A DNA stretch of 33,316 bases from an uncultured Bacteroidales bacterium. GTDB taxonomy: Bacteria; Bacteroidota; Bacteroidia; Bacteroidales; UBA932. The translations under genes and the position numbers were made by a program. The notes below the pieces were generated by a model, which had not been told where the DNA came from, did no database searches, and saw nothing but the letters and a program-made list of their open reading frames with translations. Where the stretch lies: contig CAMZGD010000021.1 in assembly GCA_947306365.1 (NCBI GenBank), forward strand, positions 1-33,316. Direction: 5' to 3'. Shown piece by piece: positions 25,776-33,027 of the stretch (positions within the stretch are counted from its first letter, which is position 1; every line of letters starts with the position of its first letter).

Positions 25776-26834
25776 ATGAAAATCCTTGCCATCAACCCCG
25801 GCTCCACCTCGACCAAGATCGCGGTGTTTGAAGACTATGAGCAGGTTTTCACCAAGACGCTCCGTCACTCGGCCGAGGAAATCGGAAAGTATCCCAACGT
25901 CGTTTCCCAGTTCGAATTCCGCAAGAAGATGATCGTGGAGGCGCTCCGCGAGAACGACATCGAACTCAAGGAGATTGCGGCGATCGTGGGCCGCGGCGGC
26001 CTGCTGCGCCCGATTCCGTCCGGTGTGTACGAAGTCAACGAGCGGATGCTCGCCGACCTTCGTTCCGGAGAGTTCGGCGAACACGCCAGCAACCTGGGCG
26101 GCATCCTCGCCCATTCCATCGCGCAGGAAATCGGCTGCCGTGCGTTCATCACCGATCCGGTGGTGGTCGACGAGCTTTGCGACCTGGCGCGCGTGGCCGG
26201 GCATCCGCTCTTCAAGCGCATCTCCATCTTCCACGCCCTCAACCAGAAGGCGATTGCCAAAATGTATGCGGCCCAGCAGGGCGTGAAGTATGAGGACTTG
26301 AACCTCATCGTGGTGCATCTGGGCGGCGGCACTTCGGTCAGCGCCCACTGCAAGGGCCGGGTGATCGACACCAACAACGCCCTCAACGGCGACGGCCCGT
26401 TCAGCCCCGAGCGATCCGGCGCACTGCCTGCGCAGCAGCTGGCCGACATCTGCTTCTCCGGCAAGTACACGCCGCAGGAAGTGAAGAAGATGATCAACGG
26501 ACGCGGCGGCACGGTGGCCCATCTGGGTACGAACGACTTCATCGAGATCGAGCACAAGATGGCGGACGATCCGCACTTCAAGCTCATCGCCGACGCTTAC
26601 CTCTATAACATCGCCAAGGAGATCGGCGCGATGGCTGCCGTGCTCAAGGGAAAGGTCAACGCCATCCTCGTTACGGGCGGCATCGCCTACGGCAAGGCGA
26701 TGATGGCGGATCTGGCCACGTATGTGGACTGGATCGCCCCGGTGAAGATCTATCCCGGCGAAGACGAGATGGGCGCCCTCGCCCACAACGGCCTCAGCGT
26801 GATGCAGGGCCGCGAGGTCGCGAAGGTGTATTGA
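25776..26834 (+). CDS. buk: Butyrate kinase
   Basis: Transfers phosphate from a short-chain acyl-phosphate to ADP; same ASKHA fold as AckA but a distinct branch. The 352 residues include NPGSTSTK at the N-terminus, GRGGLLRPIPSGVYEVN, VVHLGGGTSVSAH and VTGGIAYG, all characteristic of butyrate kinase. It is the last gene of the ackA-ptb-buk unit and is followed by a strong terminator. Actual substrate may be butyrate, isobutyrate or branched-chain acids. Confidence 0.94.
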   Translation: MKILAINPGSTSTKIAVFEDYEQVFTKTLRHSAEEIGKYPNVVSQFEFRKKMIVEALRENDIELKEIAAIVGRGGLLRPIPSGVYEVNERMLADLRSGEFGEHASNLGGILAHSIAQEIGCRAFITDPVVVDELCDLARVAGHPLFKRISIFHALNQKAIAKMYAAQQGVKYEDLNLIVVHLGGGTSVSAHCKGRVIDTNNALNGDGPFSPERSGALPAQQLADICFSGKYTPQEVKKMINGRGGTVAHLGTNDFIEIEHKMADDPHFKLIADAYLYNIAKEIGAMAAVLKGKVNAILVTGGIAYGKAMMADLATYVDWIAPVKIYPGEDEMGALAHNGLSVMQGREVAKVY

Positions 26835-26853
26835 CCTTTGCCGCACTGATTGG

Positions 26854-26898
26854 GACTCGGCCACGTTTTCCTGTGATTTCGTGGCCGAGTCTTTTTTT
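26854..26898 (+). terminator. Strong intrinsic terminator after buk
   Basis: A perfect 12-bp stem, GACTCGGCCACG (26854-26865) with CGTGGCCGAGTC (26880-26891), is followed by seven T. It ends 2 bp before the promoter box of the next gene. Confidence 0.93.
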
Positions 26899-26900
26899 GC

Positions 26901-26908
26901 TATCTTTG
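26901..26908 (+). promoter_or_regulatory. Promoter -7 box of the MATE gene, next to the start codon
   Basis: TATCTTTG fits TAnnTTTG, with only six bases to the ATG at 26915, which predicts a leaderless or near-leaderless mRNA. The -33 region falls in the terminator stem and has no TTG. Confidence 0.6.
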
Positions 26909-26914
26909 TAATCT

Positions 26915-28300
26915 ATGGCAGAAAACATCCCTCTTGAACTGGGTACGGAGAAGATCGGCAAACTGCTGAAACAGTATGCCATGCCGGCGATCATCGCGAT
27001 GACCGCCTCTTCGCTGTACAATATGGTGGACAGCATCTTCATCGGACAGGGATGCGGCCCGATGGCCATCTCCGGACTGGCGCTGTCGTTCCCGCTGATG
27101 AATCTATCGGCGGCTTTCGGCACCCTCGTGGGCGTGGGCGGCGCCACCCTCATCTCCGTGCTGCTGGGACAGAAAAACTATCCGGTGGCCAAGAAGGTGC
27201 TCAGCAACGTCTTCATCCTGAACGTGCTGGTCGGCATCCTGTTTTCGGCGGTCGCGCTGACCTTCCTCAATCCAATCCTTCGTTTCTTCGGTGCCAGCGA
27301 CGCCACGCTGCCCTATGCGCGCAGCTATATGATCCCGATCCTGCTGGGAAACATCATCACGCACCTCTATTTCGGGCTGAACTCCATCGTCCGCGTATCG
27401 GGCCATCCGCAGAAGGCGATGTATGCCACGATCCTGACGGTGTCGCTCAATACCGTCCTCGACCCGATTTTCATCTTCGTCTTCAAGATGGGCATCCAGG
27501 GCGCGGCCATCGCGACGATCATCTCCCAGTTCGTGTCGTTTGTCTGGATCATGCGCATCATCTGCGACAAGCGGGAATTCCTGCACCTGTCGCGCGACAC
27601 TTTCGGTTTGGACTGGGGCATCGCCCGGCGTTCCCTGGCGATCGGCCTGGCTCCGTTCCTGATGAACGTGGCCTCGTGTTTCGTGGTGATCTTCATCAAC
27701 AACCAGTTCAAGCGCTACGGCGGCGACCTGGCCATCGGGGCCTACGGCATCGTGAACCGGCTGGTGTTCCTGTTCCTGATGATCGTGATGGGTTTCAACC
27801 AGGGGATGCAGCCGATCGCCGGCTACAACTACGGGGCGAAGCAGTACGACCGGGTGCTCGAGGTGCTCCATCTGACCATCAAGTGCGCGCTTGTCGTGAC
27901 TTTCACGTGCTTCATCGTCGGTATGTGCTTCCCGCGGGCAGCCGCTTCGCTCTTCACGCACGATGAGGAACTCATCGGCCTGGCGGCCCATGGTTTCCGC
28001 ATTACGGTGCTGATCTTCTTCATCATTGGCCGCCAGATGGTCATCTCCAACTTCTTCCAGAGCATCGGAATGGCCAACAAGGCGATCTTCCTGTCGCTGT
28101 CGCGCCAGCTGATCTTCCTGCTGCCCTTCCTGGCCGTCCTGCCGCTGTGGTTCGGCGCGGATGGCGTCTGGTTCAGCATGCCGGCGTCCGACCTGGCGGC
28201 GCTGGTCGTTTCCGAAATCATGCTGGCGCAGCTGAAACGTTCTTTCCGTAAGGAACAGGCGGACCAGGCTGCGACGGCCGAAGCAACCGAAATCCAATAA
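26915..28300 (+). CDS. MATE-family efflux transporter
   Basis: 461-residue inner-membrane antiporter with about twelve hydrophobic helices in two homologous halves. The N-terminus LGTEKIGKLLKQYAMPAIIAMTASSLYNMVDSIFIGQG is the hallmark of the Bacteroidales MATE branch near MepA/NorM. MATE proteins export cationic drugs or metabolites using Na+ or H+; the substrate is not predictable here. It is separated from buk by a terminator and is probably co-transcribed with the next two genes. Confidence 0.93.
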   Translation: MAENIPLELGTEKIGKLLKQYAMPAIIAMTASSLYNMVDSIFIGQGCGPMAISGLALSFPLMNLSAAFGTLVGVGGATLISVLLGQKNYPVAKKVLSNVFILNVLVGILFSAVALTFLNPILRFFGASDATLPYARSYMIPILLGNIITHLYFGLNSIVRVSGHPQKAMYATILTVSLNTVLDPIFIFVFKMGIQGAAIATIISQFVSFVWIMRIICDKREFLHLSRDTFGLDWGIARRSLAIGLAPFLMNVASCFVVIFINNQFKRYGGDLAIGAYGIVNRLVFLFLMIVMGFNQGMQPIAGYNYGAKQYDRVLEVLHLTIKCALVVTFTCFIVGMCFPRAAASLFTHDEELIGLAAHGFRITVLIFFIIGRQMVISNFFQSIGMANKAIFLSLSRQLIFLLPFLAVLPLWFGADGVWFSMPASDLAALVVSEIMLAQLKRSFRKEQADQAATAEATEIQ

Positions 28301-28310
28301 TCCCCACGAT

Positions 28311-28946
28311 ATGAAATCTCATCTGATCATTACCATCGGACGGCAGATCGGTGCCGGCGGCCTGGGCGCCGCGCGGCTGCTGGCCCAGGAATTCGGCCTC
28401 AAGGTCTATGACAAAGAGCTGCTTTCCGAGGTGGCCCGCGAGAGCGGCCTGGACGAGAAGGTGTTCGAGCATCGCGACGAAAAGTCTTCGCGGGGCGTGC
28501 TGGGATCCCTGCAGGCGTTCCGTTCGCTGCTGGGAATCTACAATCGCGCCGGTACCGACAGCGTGATGAACGAAGACCGGCTCTTCCAGATCCAGAGCGA
28601 GGTGATGCGCGACATCGCTGCTAAGGAAGACTGCATCATCGTGGGCCGCTGCGCCGATTACATCCTGCGCAACGAACCCCGCCTGGTGACGGTATTTATC
28701 AGTGCCAGTTTGGAAAGCCGTGTGAAACGGATCATGGAAGGTGAGCGGTTGTCCGAGGAAGACGCCCGCCGCTATGTGGAGCAGGGCGACCGCAAGCGCG
28801 CCGAGTACTACAACTACTATACGTTCAAGAAATGGGGCGATTCGGCCAGCTACGACCTGTGCATTGATTCATCCCGTCTTGATGACGACATCGACCACGT
28901 CGTTGATGTCATCAAGTATTATATGAAACAACGAAACCTCATCTAG
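28311..28946 (+). CDS. Cytidylate kinase-like family protein
   Basis: 211-residue P-loop protein of the cytidylate-kinase-like family, distinct from the true Cmk at 3748. The nucleotide-binding loop is ITIGRQIGAGGLGAARLLA, followed by VYDKELL, IIVGRCADYILRN and the RVKRIMEGERLSEEDARRYVEQGDRKRAEYYNYY lid-like segment. The LDSGALYR and MDGRDIG signatures of Cmk are absent, so CMP kinase activity should not be assumed. It starts 10 bp after the MATE gene and ends 1 bp before ettA, which suggests one operon. Confidence 0.9.
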   Translation: MKSHLIITIGRQIGAGGLGAARLLAQEFGLKVYDKELLSEVARESGLDEKVFEHRDEKSSRGVLGSLQAFRSLLGIYNRAGTDSVMNEDRLFQIQSEVMRDIAAKEDCIIVGRCADYILRNEPRLVTVFISASLESRVKRIMEGERLSEEDARRYVEQGDRKRAEYYNYYTFKKWGDSASYDLCIDSSRLDDDIDHVVDVIKYYMKQRNLI

Positions 28947-28947
28947 T

Positions 28948-30624
28948 ATGGCTGACGAAAAGATCATCTTCTCGATGAACGGTGTGAGCAAGATCCTGCC
29001 GCACAATAACAAGGTTATCCTCAAGGACATCTATCTTTCCTTCTTCTACGGAGCCAAGATCGGCATCATCGGCCTGAACGGCGCCGGAAAATCGACGGTG
29101 ATGAAGATCATCGCCGGCATTGAGACGCCGACGCACGGCGAGGTGGTCTTCGCACCGGGCTACACGGTGGGCTATCTCGAGCAGGAGCCGAAGCTCGATA
29201 ACACGAAAACCGTGCTGGAGGTCGTGCAGGAAGGCGTGCAGGAAGTGATGGACCTGCTCAAGGAGTACGAGGAGGTCAATATGAAGTTCATGGAGCCGAT
29301 GGACGACGACCAGATGAACGCGCTCATCGCGCGTCAGGGCGAACTCACCGAGGCCATCGACCATGCGGGCGGCTGGGACATCGACGCCAAGCTGGAACGG
29401 GCGATGGATGCGCTGCAATGCCCCGACCCGGATGCTTCCGTGGCCACGCTCAGCGGCGGCGAACGCCGCCGCGTGGCGCTGTGCCGGCTGCTGCTCCGCG
29501 AGCCCGACGTGCTGCTGCTGGACGAGCCGACAAACCATCTTGACACTGAGTCGATCCAGTGGCTGGAGGCCCATCTGCAACAATACAAGGGTACGGTCAT
29601 CGCCGTGACGCACGACCGCTATTTCCTCGACAACGTGGCGGGCTGGATCCTCGAACTGGACCGTGGCGAAGGCATCCCCTGGAAGGGCAACTATTCCTCG
29701 TGGCTGGAGCAGAAGAGCGCCCGGCTGGCGATGGAGGAGAAACAGGAAAGCCGTCGCCGCAAGACGCTCGAACGCGAGCTGGAGTGGGTGCGGATGGCTC
29801 CCAAGGCCCGCCAGGCCAAGGGAAAGGCCCGTCTGAACGCTTATGAGAAGATGCTCAACGAAGATACGAAACAGAAGGAAGAGCGGCTGGAAATTTTCAT
29901 TCCCAACGGCCCGCGCCTCGGCAACAAGGTCATCGAGTGCAAGGGCGTGAGCAAGGCCTACGGCGACCGGGTGCTCTTCGAAAACCTGACCTTCTCGCTG
30001 CCACCGGCCGGCATCGTGGGCGTCATCGGCCCGAACGGTGCGGGCAAGACCACGCTCTTCCGCCTGATCATGGGGTACGAGCAGCCCGACGCCGGAACCT
30101 TCGAGGTGGGCGAGACGGTGAAGATCGCCTATGTGGACCAGCAGCACAAGCAGATCGATCCCGACCTGACCGTGTATGAGACGATCTCCGAGAACAGCGA
30201 ATATGTGAAGCTGGGCAACCGCGAAGTCAATGCGCGGGCCTACATTTCGCGGTTCAACTTCGCGGGCGCCGACCAGGAGAAACTGTGCGGCGTGCTCTCC
30301 GGCGGCGAGCGGAACCGCCTGCATCTTGCCCTGACCCTCAAGGAGAACGCCAATGTGCTGCTCCTCGACGAGCCGACCAACGACGTGGACGTCAACACGA
30401 TCCGCGCCCTCGAGGAAGGTCTTGAGAATTTCGCCGGCTGCGCCGTTGTCGTGTCGCACGACCGCTGGTTCCTCGACCGCATCGCGACCCACATCCTCGC
30501 CTTCGAGGGCGACGCCCAGGTCTACTTCTTCGAGGGAACCTACTCCGAGTACGAGGCCAACAGAAAAATGCGCTTGGGCTCCGTAGAACCCAAGCGCTTC
30601 AAATACAAAAAGTTGAAAGACTAG
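28948..30624 (+). CDS. ettA: ABC-F ATPase EttA, energy-dependent translational throttle
   Basis: Soluble ABC-F protein that binds the ribosomal E site and gates the first elongation step according to energy state. The 558 residues contain two ATPase cassettes: Walker A GLNGAGKST at 42-50 with LSGGERRR and LDEPTNHLD, then GPNGAGKTT with LSGGERNR and LDEPTNDVD. Between them lies a charged linker (QESRRRKTLERELEWVRMAPKARQAKGKARLNAYEKM in fragments). Length and the insert after the first Walker A fit EttA. The last codons contain a hairpin that works on the opposite strand as an rpsU terminator; the stop is 1 bp from the rpsU stop. Confidence 0.95.
   Translation: MADEKIIFSMNGVSKILPHNNKVILKDIYLSFFYGAKIGIIGLNGAGKSTVMKIIAGIETPTHGEVVFAPGYTVGYLEQEPKLDNTKTVLEVVQEGVQEVMDLLKEYEEVNMKFMEPMDDDQMNALIARQGELTEAIDHAGGWDIDAKLERAMDALQCPDPDASVATLSGGERRRVALCRLLLREPDVLLLDEPTNHLDTESIQWLEAHLQQYKGTVIAVTHDRYFLDNVAGWILELDRGEGIPWKGNYSSWLEQKSARLAMEEKQESRRRKTLERELEWVRMAPKARQAKGKARLNAYEKMLNEDTKQKEERLEIFIPNGPRLGNKVIECKGVSKAYGDRVLFENLTFSLPPAGIVGVIGPNGAGKTTLFRLIMGYEQPDAGTFEVGETVKIAYVDQQHKQIDPDLTVYETISENSEYVKLGNREVNARAYISRFNFAGADQEKLCGVLSGGERNRLHLALTLKENANVLLLDEPTNDVDVNTIRALEEGLENFAGCAVVVSHDRWFLDRIATHILAFEGDAQVYFFEGTYSEYEANRKMRLGSVEPKRFKYKKLKD
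30564..30597 (-). terminator. Probable rpsU terminator inside ettA coding sequence
   Basis: GCGCTTGGG (30570-30578) and CCCAAGCGC (30589-30597) form a 9-bp perfect stem with a 10-base loop. Read on the minus strand it is followed by ATTTTT, so it fits an intrinsic terminator for the rpsU transcript. On the + strand no T-run follows. Confidence 0.6.
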
Positions 30625-30625
30625 A

Positions 30626-30817
30626 CTACTCGTCCTGGAGCTGCAGCTTCTGCACGTAGATGGCCTTGTTCATCATTTCGCGCTTCTTCACAGACGGCTT
30701 CTCAAACGTCTTGCGGCTGCGGAGTTCGCGGATGACACCCGTTTTCTCGAATTTACGTTTGAATTTCTTCAGCGCACGTTCGATGTTCTCACCTTCTTTG
30801 ACCTGTACGATAATCAT
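30626..30817 (-). CDS. rpsU: 30S ribosomal protein bS21
   Basis: 63-residue small-subunit protein located near the anti-SD end of 16S rRNA. Sequence features are the N-terminal VKEGENIERALKKFKRKFEKTGV motif typical of bS21 and a lysine/arginine-rich helix. It converges with ettA (1-bp gap) and diverges from xerC. It has an exceptionally strong SD, AGGAGGTG, six bases before the ATG. From work on Flavobacterium johnsoniae, bS21 helps hide the anti-SD in this phylum, so such an SD is expected to give autoregulation; applied here that is inference. Confidence 0.95.
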   Translation of the reverse strand: MIIVQVKEGENIERALKKFKRKFEKTGVIRELRSRKTFEKPSVKKREMMNKAIYVQKLQLQDE

Positions 30818-30823
30818 AGCTTA

Positions 30824-30831
30824 CACCTCCT
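30824..30831 (-). promoter_or_regulatory. Eight-base perfect SD of rpsU
   Basis: The minus strand reads AGGAGGTG, complementary to the whole CACCUCCU anti-SD, with an ideal six-base spacer to the ATG. Confidence 0.8.
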
Positions 30832-30846
30832 TTTTCTTAGGGACGG

Positions 30847-30854
30847 CAAAGGTA
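30847..30854 (-). promoter_or_regulatory. rpsU promoter -7 box
   Basis: The minus strand reads TACCTTTG (TAnnTTTG), about 30 bp before the ATG. A TTG at 30879-30877 with a 22-bp spacer may be the -33 element and overlaps the region between the xerC -7 box and its ATG. Confidence 0.6.
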
Positions 30855-30867
30855 GGAAAATATTTTG

Positions 30868-30875
30868 TAAATTTG
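30868..30875 (+). promoter_or_regulatory. xerC promoter -7 box, next to the start codon
   Basis: TAAATTTG fits TAnnTTTG with five bases to the ATG at 30881, so a leaderless mRNA is predicted. No -33 TTG is seen. Confidence 0.5.
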
Positions 30876-30880
30876 GCAAG

Positions 30881-31798
30881 ATGTTGAAAGAAAATTTCAT
30901 CCGGTATCTGGAAGTCGAGCGGCGATACTCCCCGCGGACCGTGCGGCTGTACGACGAAGCCGTGTCGGCGTTCTATGCCTTCGTGGAGGAGGAACCCGCG
31001 CCGGAGCCGCTCACGACGCAGAACCTGCGGAGCTTCATCGCCCACGGGCTCGACACCGGCCATTCCGCCCGCACGATGAACCTGATGCTTTCCGCCTTGA
31101 GCACCTGGTGCGGCTGGCTGCTGCGGCAGGGGCTGCTCGCTTCGAATCCCGTCGGCAAGGTGCCCCGTCCGAAACAGGACCGGAAGCTGCCGCAGTTCTA
31201 TACGGAGAAGGCGATGGAAAACTACTTCGACGAAAGCCGCAGCCGGGTGGAGGCGCACCCCGGGGATTTCCGGATTTTTCGCAATCGGATGCTGATGCTT
31301 GTCCTTTATTCCACAGGGATGCGCCGGGCCGAGCTGTGCGGCCTGAAAATTGCGGACTTCGATCCGCAGCGGCAGCTTTTCCGCGTGCTCGGAAAAGGGG
31401 ACAAGTTGCGCGAAATCCCCGTTCCCGCTTTGATTTGTCAGGAGATTTTGTTATATTTGGAAAAATTGGAGGAAACGTATCCCGACAACCCGCAGGGCAA
31501 GTTCTTTCTCACCGACAAGGGAGCGCCGCTCTACCTGGCCTTCGTGGACAACGTGGTCAGGCGCGAGCTCAGCGGCCTGGAAGGCTTTACCGGCAGGAAG
31601 TCGCCCCACGTGCTCCGGCACTCGCTGGCGACGCACCTGCTCAACCGGGGCGCCGACCTGACCAGCATCAAGGAGATCCTGGGACACTCCTCGCTGGCGG
31701 CGACGCAGGTCTATACGCACAACTCGTTCGAACAGTTGAAAAAGATATATGTAACCGCTCATCCCAGAGCAAAAAACGGAGGTAACTATGGAAATTAA
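30881..31798 (+). CDS. xerC: Tyrosine recombinase XerC/XerD type
   Basis: 305-residue chromosomal recombinase, expected to act at dif to resolve chromosome dimers. All catalytic residues are present: Arg148 (TGMRRAEL), the beta-hairpin Lys in GKGDKLREIP, His243 and Arg246 (HVLRHSLATHL), His269 (LGHSS) and Tyr278 (QVYTHN). This contrasts with the recombinase at 10883, which lacks the first arginine. Whether it is XerC or XerD cannot be told from sequence alone. Its 3' end overlaps the hpf start by 11 bp, so both are probably co-transcribed. Confidence 0.88.
   Translation: MLKENFIRYLEVERRYSPRTVRLYDEAVSAFYAFVEEEPAPEPLTTQNLRSFIAHGLDTGHSARTMNLMLSALSTWCGWLLRQGLLASNPVGKVPRPKQDRKLPQFYTEKAMENYFDESRSRVEAHPGDFRIFRNRMLMLVLYSTGMRRAELCGLKIADFDPQRQLFRVLGKGDKLREIPVPALICQEILLYLEKLEETYPDNPQGKFFLTDKGAPLYLAFVDNVVRRELSGLEGFTGRKSPHVLRHSLATHLLNRGADLTSIKEILGHSSLAATQVYTHNSFEQLKKIYVTAHPRAKNGGNYGN
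31778..31782 (+). promoter_or_regulatory. SD of hpf (GGAGG) inside xerC
   Basis: GGAGG five bases before the hpf ATG, within the last codons of xerC. One of four SD-like sites noticed in the window. Confidence 0.55.
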
Positions 31799-32078
31799 AG
31801 TTCAGTCCATCAAGTTCGACGCAGACCAGAAACTGCTTGACTACATCGACAAGAAGGTCGGCAAGATCGAGAAATTCTATGAAGACATCGTGCGCACGGA
31901 GGTCGACCTCTCCCTGCTCGCCGAGCCGCAGAACAAGAACGTGAAGGTTCACGTATTCATTCCGGGCAACGAACTGGTTGTCGAACGCAACAACGACACC
32001 TTCGAAGGAGCCGTCAACGATTGTGTCACTACCCTGAAGGACCTTCTGGTATCGGAGAAGGAAAGAAGGTTCAAATAA
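31788..32078 (+). CDS. hpf: Ribosome hibernation-promoting factor, short type
   Basis: 96-residue HPF/YfiA-family protein that binds the 30S decoding region in slow growth and helps inactivate ribosomes. The N-terminal strand MEIKVQSIKFDADQKLLDYIDKKVGKIEKFY and the later VKVHVFIPGNELVVERNNDTFEGAVNDCVTTLKDLL blocks match the family. The C-terminal dimerisation extension of long HPF is absent. It overlaps xerC at its start and the convergent lplA by 8 bp at its end. Confidence 0.93.
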   Translation: MEIKVQSIKFDADQKLLDYIDKKVGKIEKFYEDIVRTEVDLSLLAEPQNKNVKVHVFIPGNELVVERNNDTFEGAVNDCVTTLKDLLVSEKERRFK

Positions 32079-33027
32079 ACAGCGTCAGGAGTTCATCCGG
32101 GCTGATACCCGAGAAATAGTCGCCGGTCGCCACCGTTTGGAGGCGGCCGGCGATGGCTTTCTGTCCGTGCGGACAGCCTTCCAGCAAGGCGCAGAATTCC
32201 TCCGTGGGGCGCACGAAGAAATAGTCGCCGAAGACGTGCAGGTTCCGGATCCGTCCCCGTTTCACGTCGAAATGTGCCTCCAGCAGCCCGGCGGGGAATT
32301 TCCGAACGTTCGAGAACCGGTAGTCGGGGGAGGCTCCGTAGTTCCAGTCTGCCGAACCGAAACGCTCGTCGCGGAGGCGTGCGATGGCGGCGAGGTCCGT
32401 CTCCGAATAGGCGTAGGGCGTGCAGGCCAGTGCCGAACCGATGTGCCGGGCCAGGTGGGCGATGAAATCCTCGACGCGCATCGGCGCGGCCAGGTGTTCC
32501 GACAGGTTGGTCACGCGGCTCCGCACCGACTGGACGGCTTTGCCCGAAAATTTTTCCGGACGCGGCTTCAGCGCGGCGGAGAGCCGGTCGAACGAGGCGT
32601 CGAACAGCAGCGTGCCGTGCTCCAGCACGCGGCCTCCGTGCCTGCAGACGGCCGTCCCGGAAAATTTGCGGCCGTCGAGCGTCAGGTCGTTGCGTCCTTC
32701 GCAGCGGCCTTCCAGTCCCAGCGGACGCAGCGCATCCAGGACCACGTCGGTAAAGCGCCGGTCCTTCAGGTCGAAAAACGAGTAGTTGACGTTGCCCGGG
32801 TCGTGGAAGACGGCACCGCCGCCGGTCATCCGCCGGATTACTGGAATGCGGTTGCGTTCCACGAAGTCGCGGTCGATCTCCGCATAGGCGTTCTGGTGCC
32901 GGCCGATGATCACGCTGTCGGCGTTGCGCCAGAGCCGGAAAAACGGTTCGGTGCGCTGTGTGAGCAGATACTCCTCCGCGGCGAGGTTCCAGGCAGGGTC
33001 GGTCGCCGTGTCGACGATGAGGTACAT
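32071..33027 (-). CDS. lplA: Lipoate-protein ligase A family protein
   Basis: 318-residue ligase that activates lipoate with ATP and attaches it to lipoyl domains of 2-oxoacid dehydrogenases or GcvH. Visible motifs are RRMTGGGAVFHDPGNVNYSF (substrate loop) and GRKFSGTAVCRHGGRVLEHGTLLF with the conserved Lys121. A C-terminal LplA accessory domain is present (FGSADWNYGASPDYRF onward). The ATG at 33027 overlaps the obg stop codon (TGATG), which suggests translational coupling. A longer frame through obg is overlap only. Confidence 0.93.
   Translation of the reverse strand: MYLIVDTATDPAWNLAAEEYLLTQRTEPFFRLWRNADSVIIGRHQNAYAEIDRDFVERNRIPVIRRMTGGGAVFHDPGNVNYSFFDLKDRRFTDVVLDALRPLGLEGRCEGRNDLTLDGRKFSGTAVCRHGGRVLEHGTLLFDASFDRLSAALKPRPEKFSGKAVQSVRSRVTNLSEHLAAPMRVEDFIAHLARHIGSALACTPYAYSETDLAAIARLRDERFGSADWNYGASPDYRFSNVRKFPAGLLEAHFDVKRGRIRNLHVFGDYFFVRPTEEFCALLEGCPHGQKAIAGRLQTVATGDYFSGISPDELLTLFI

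Noticed and set aside
32079-32140. Possible tRNA or tuf region after hpf, as I vaguely recall in some Bacteroidales
   Set aside because: hpf overlaps lplA directly and no cloverleaf or tuf sequence is present in this window.
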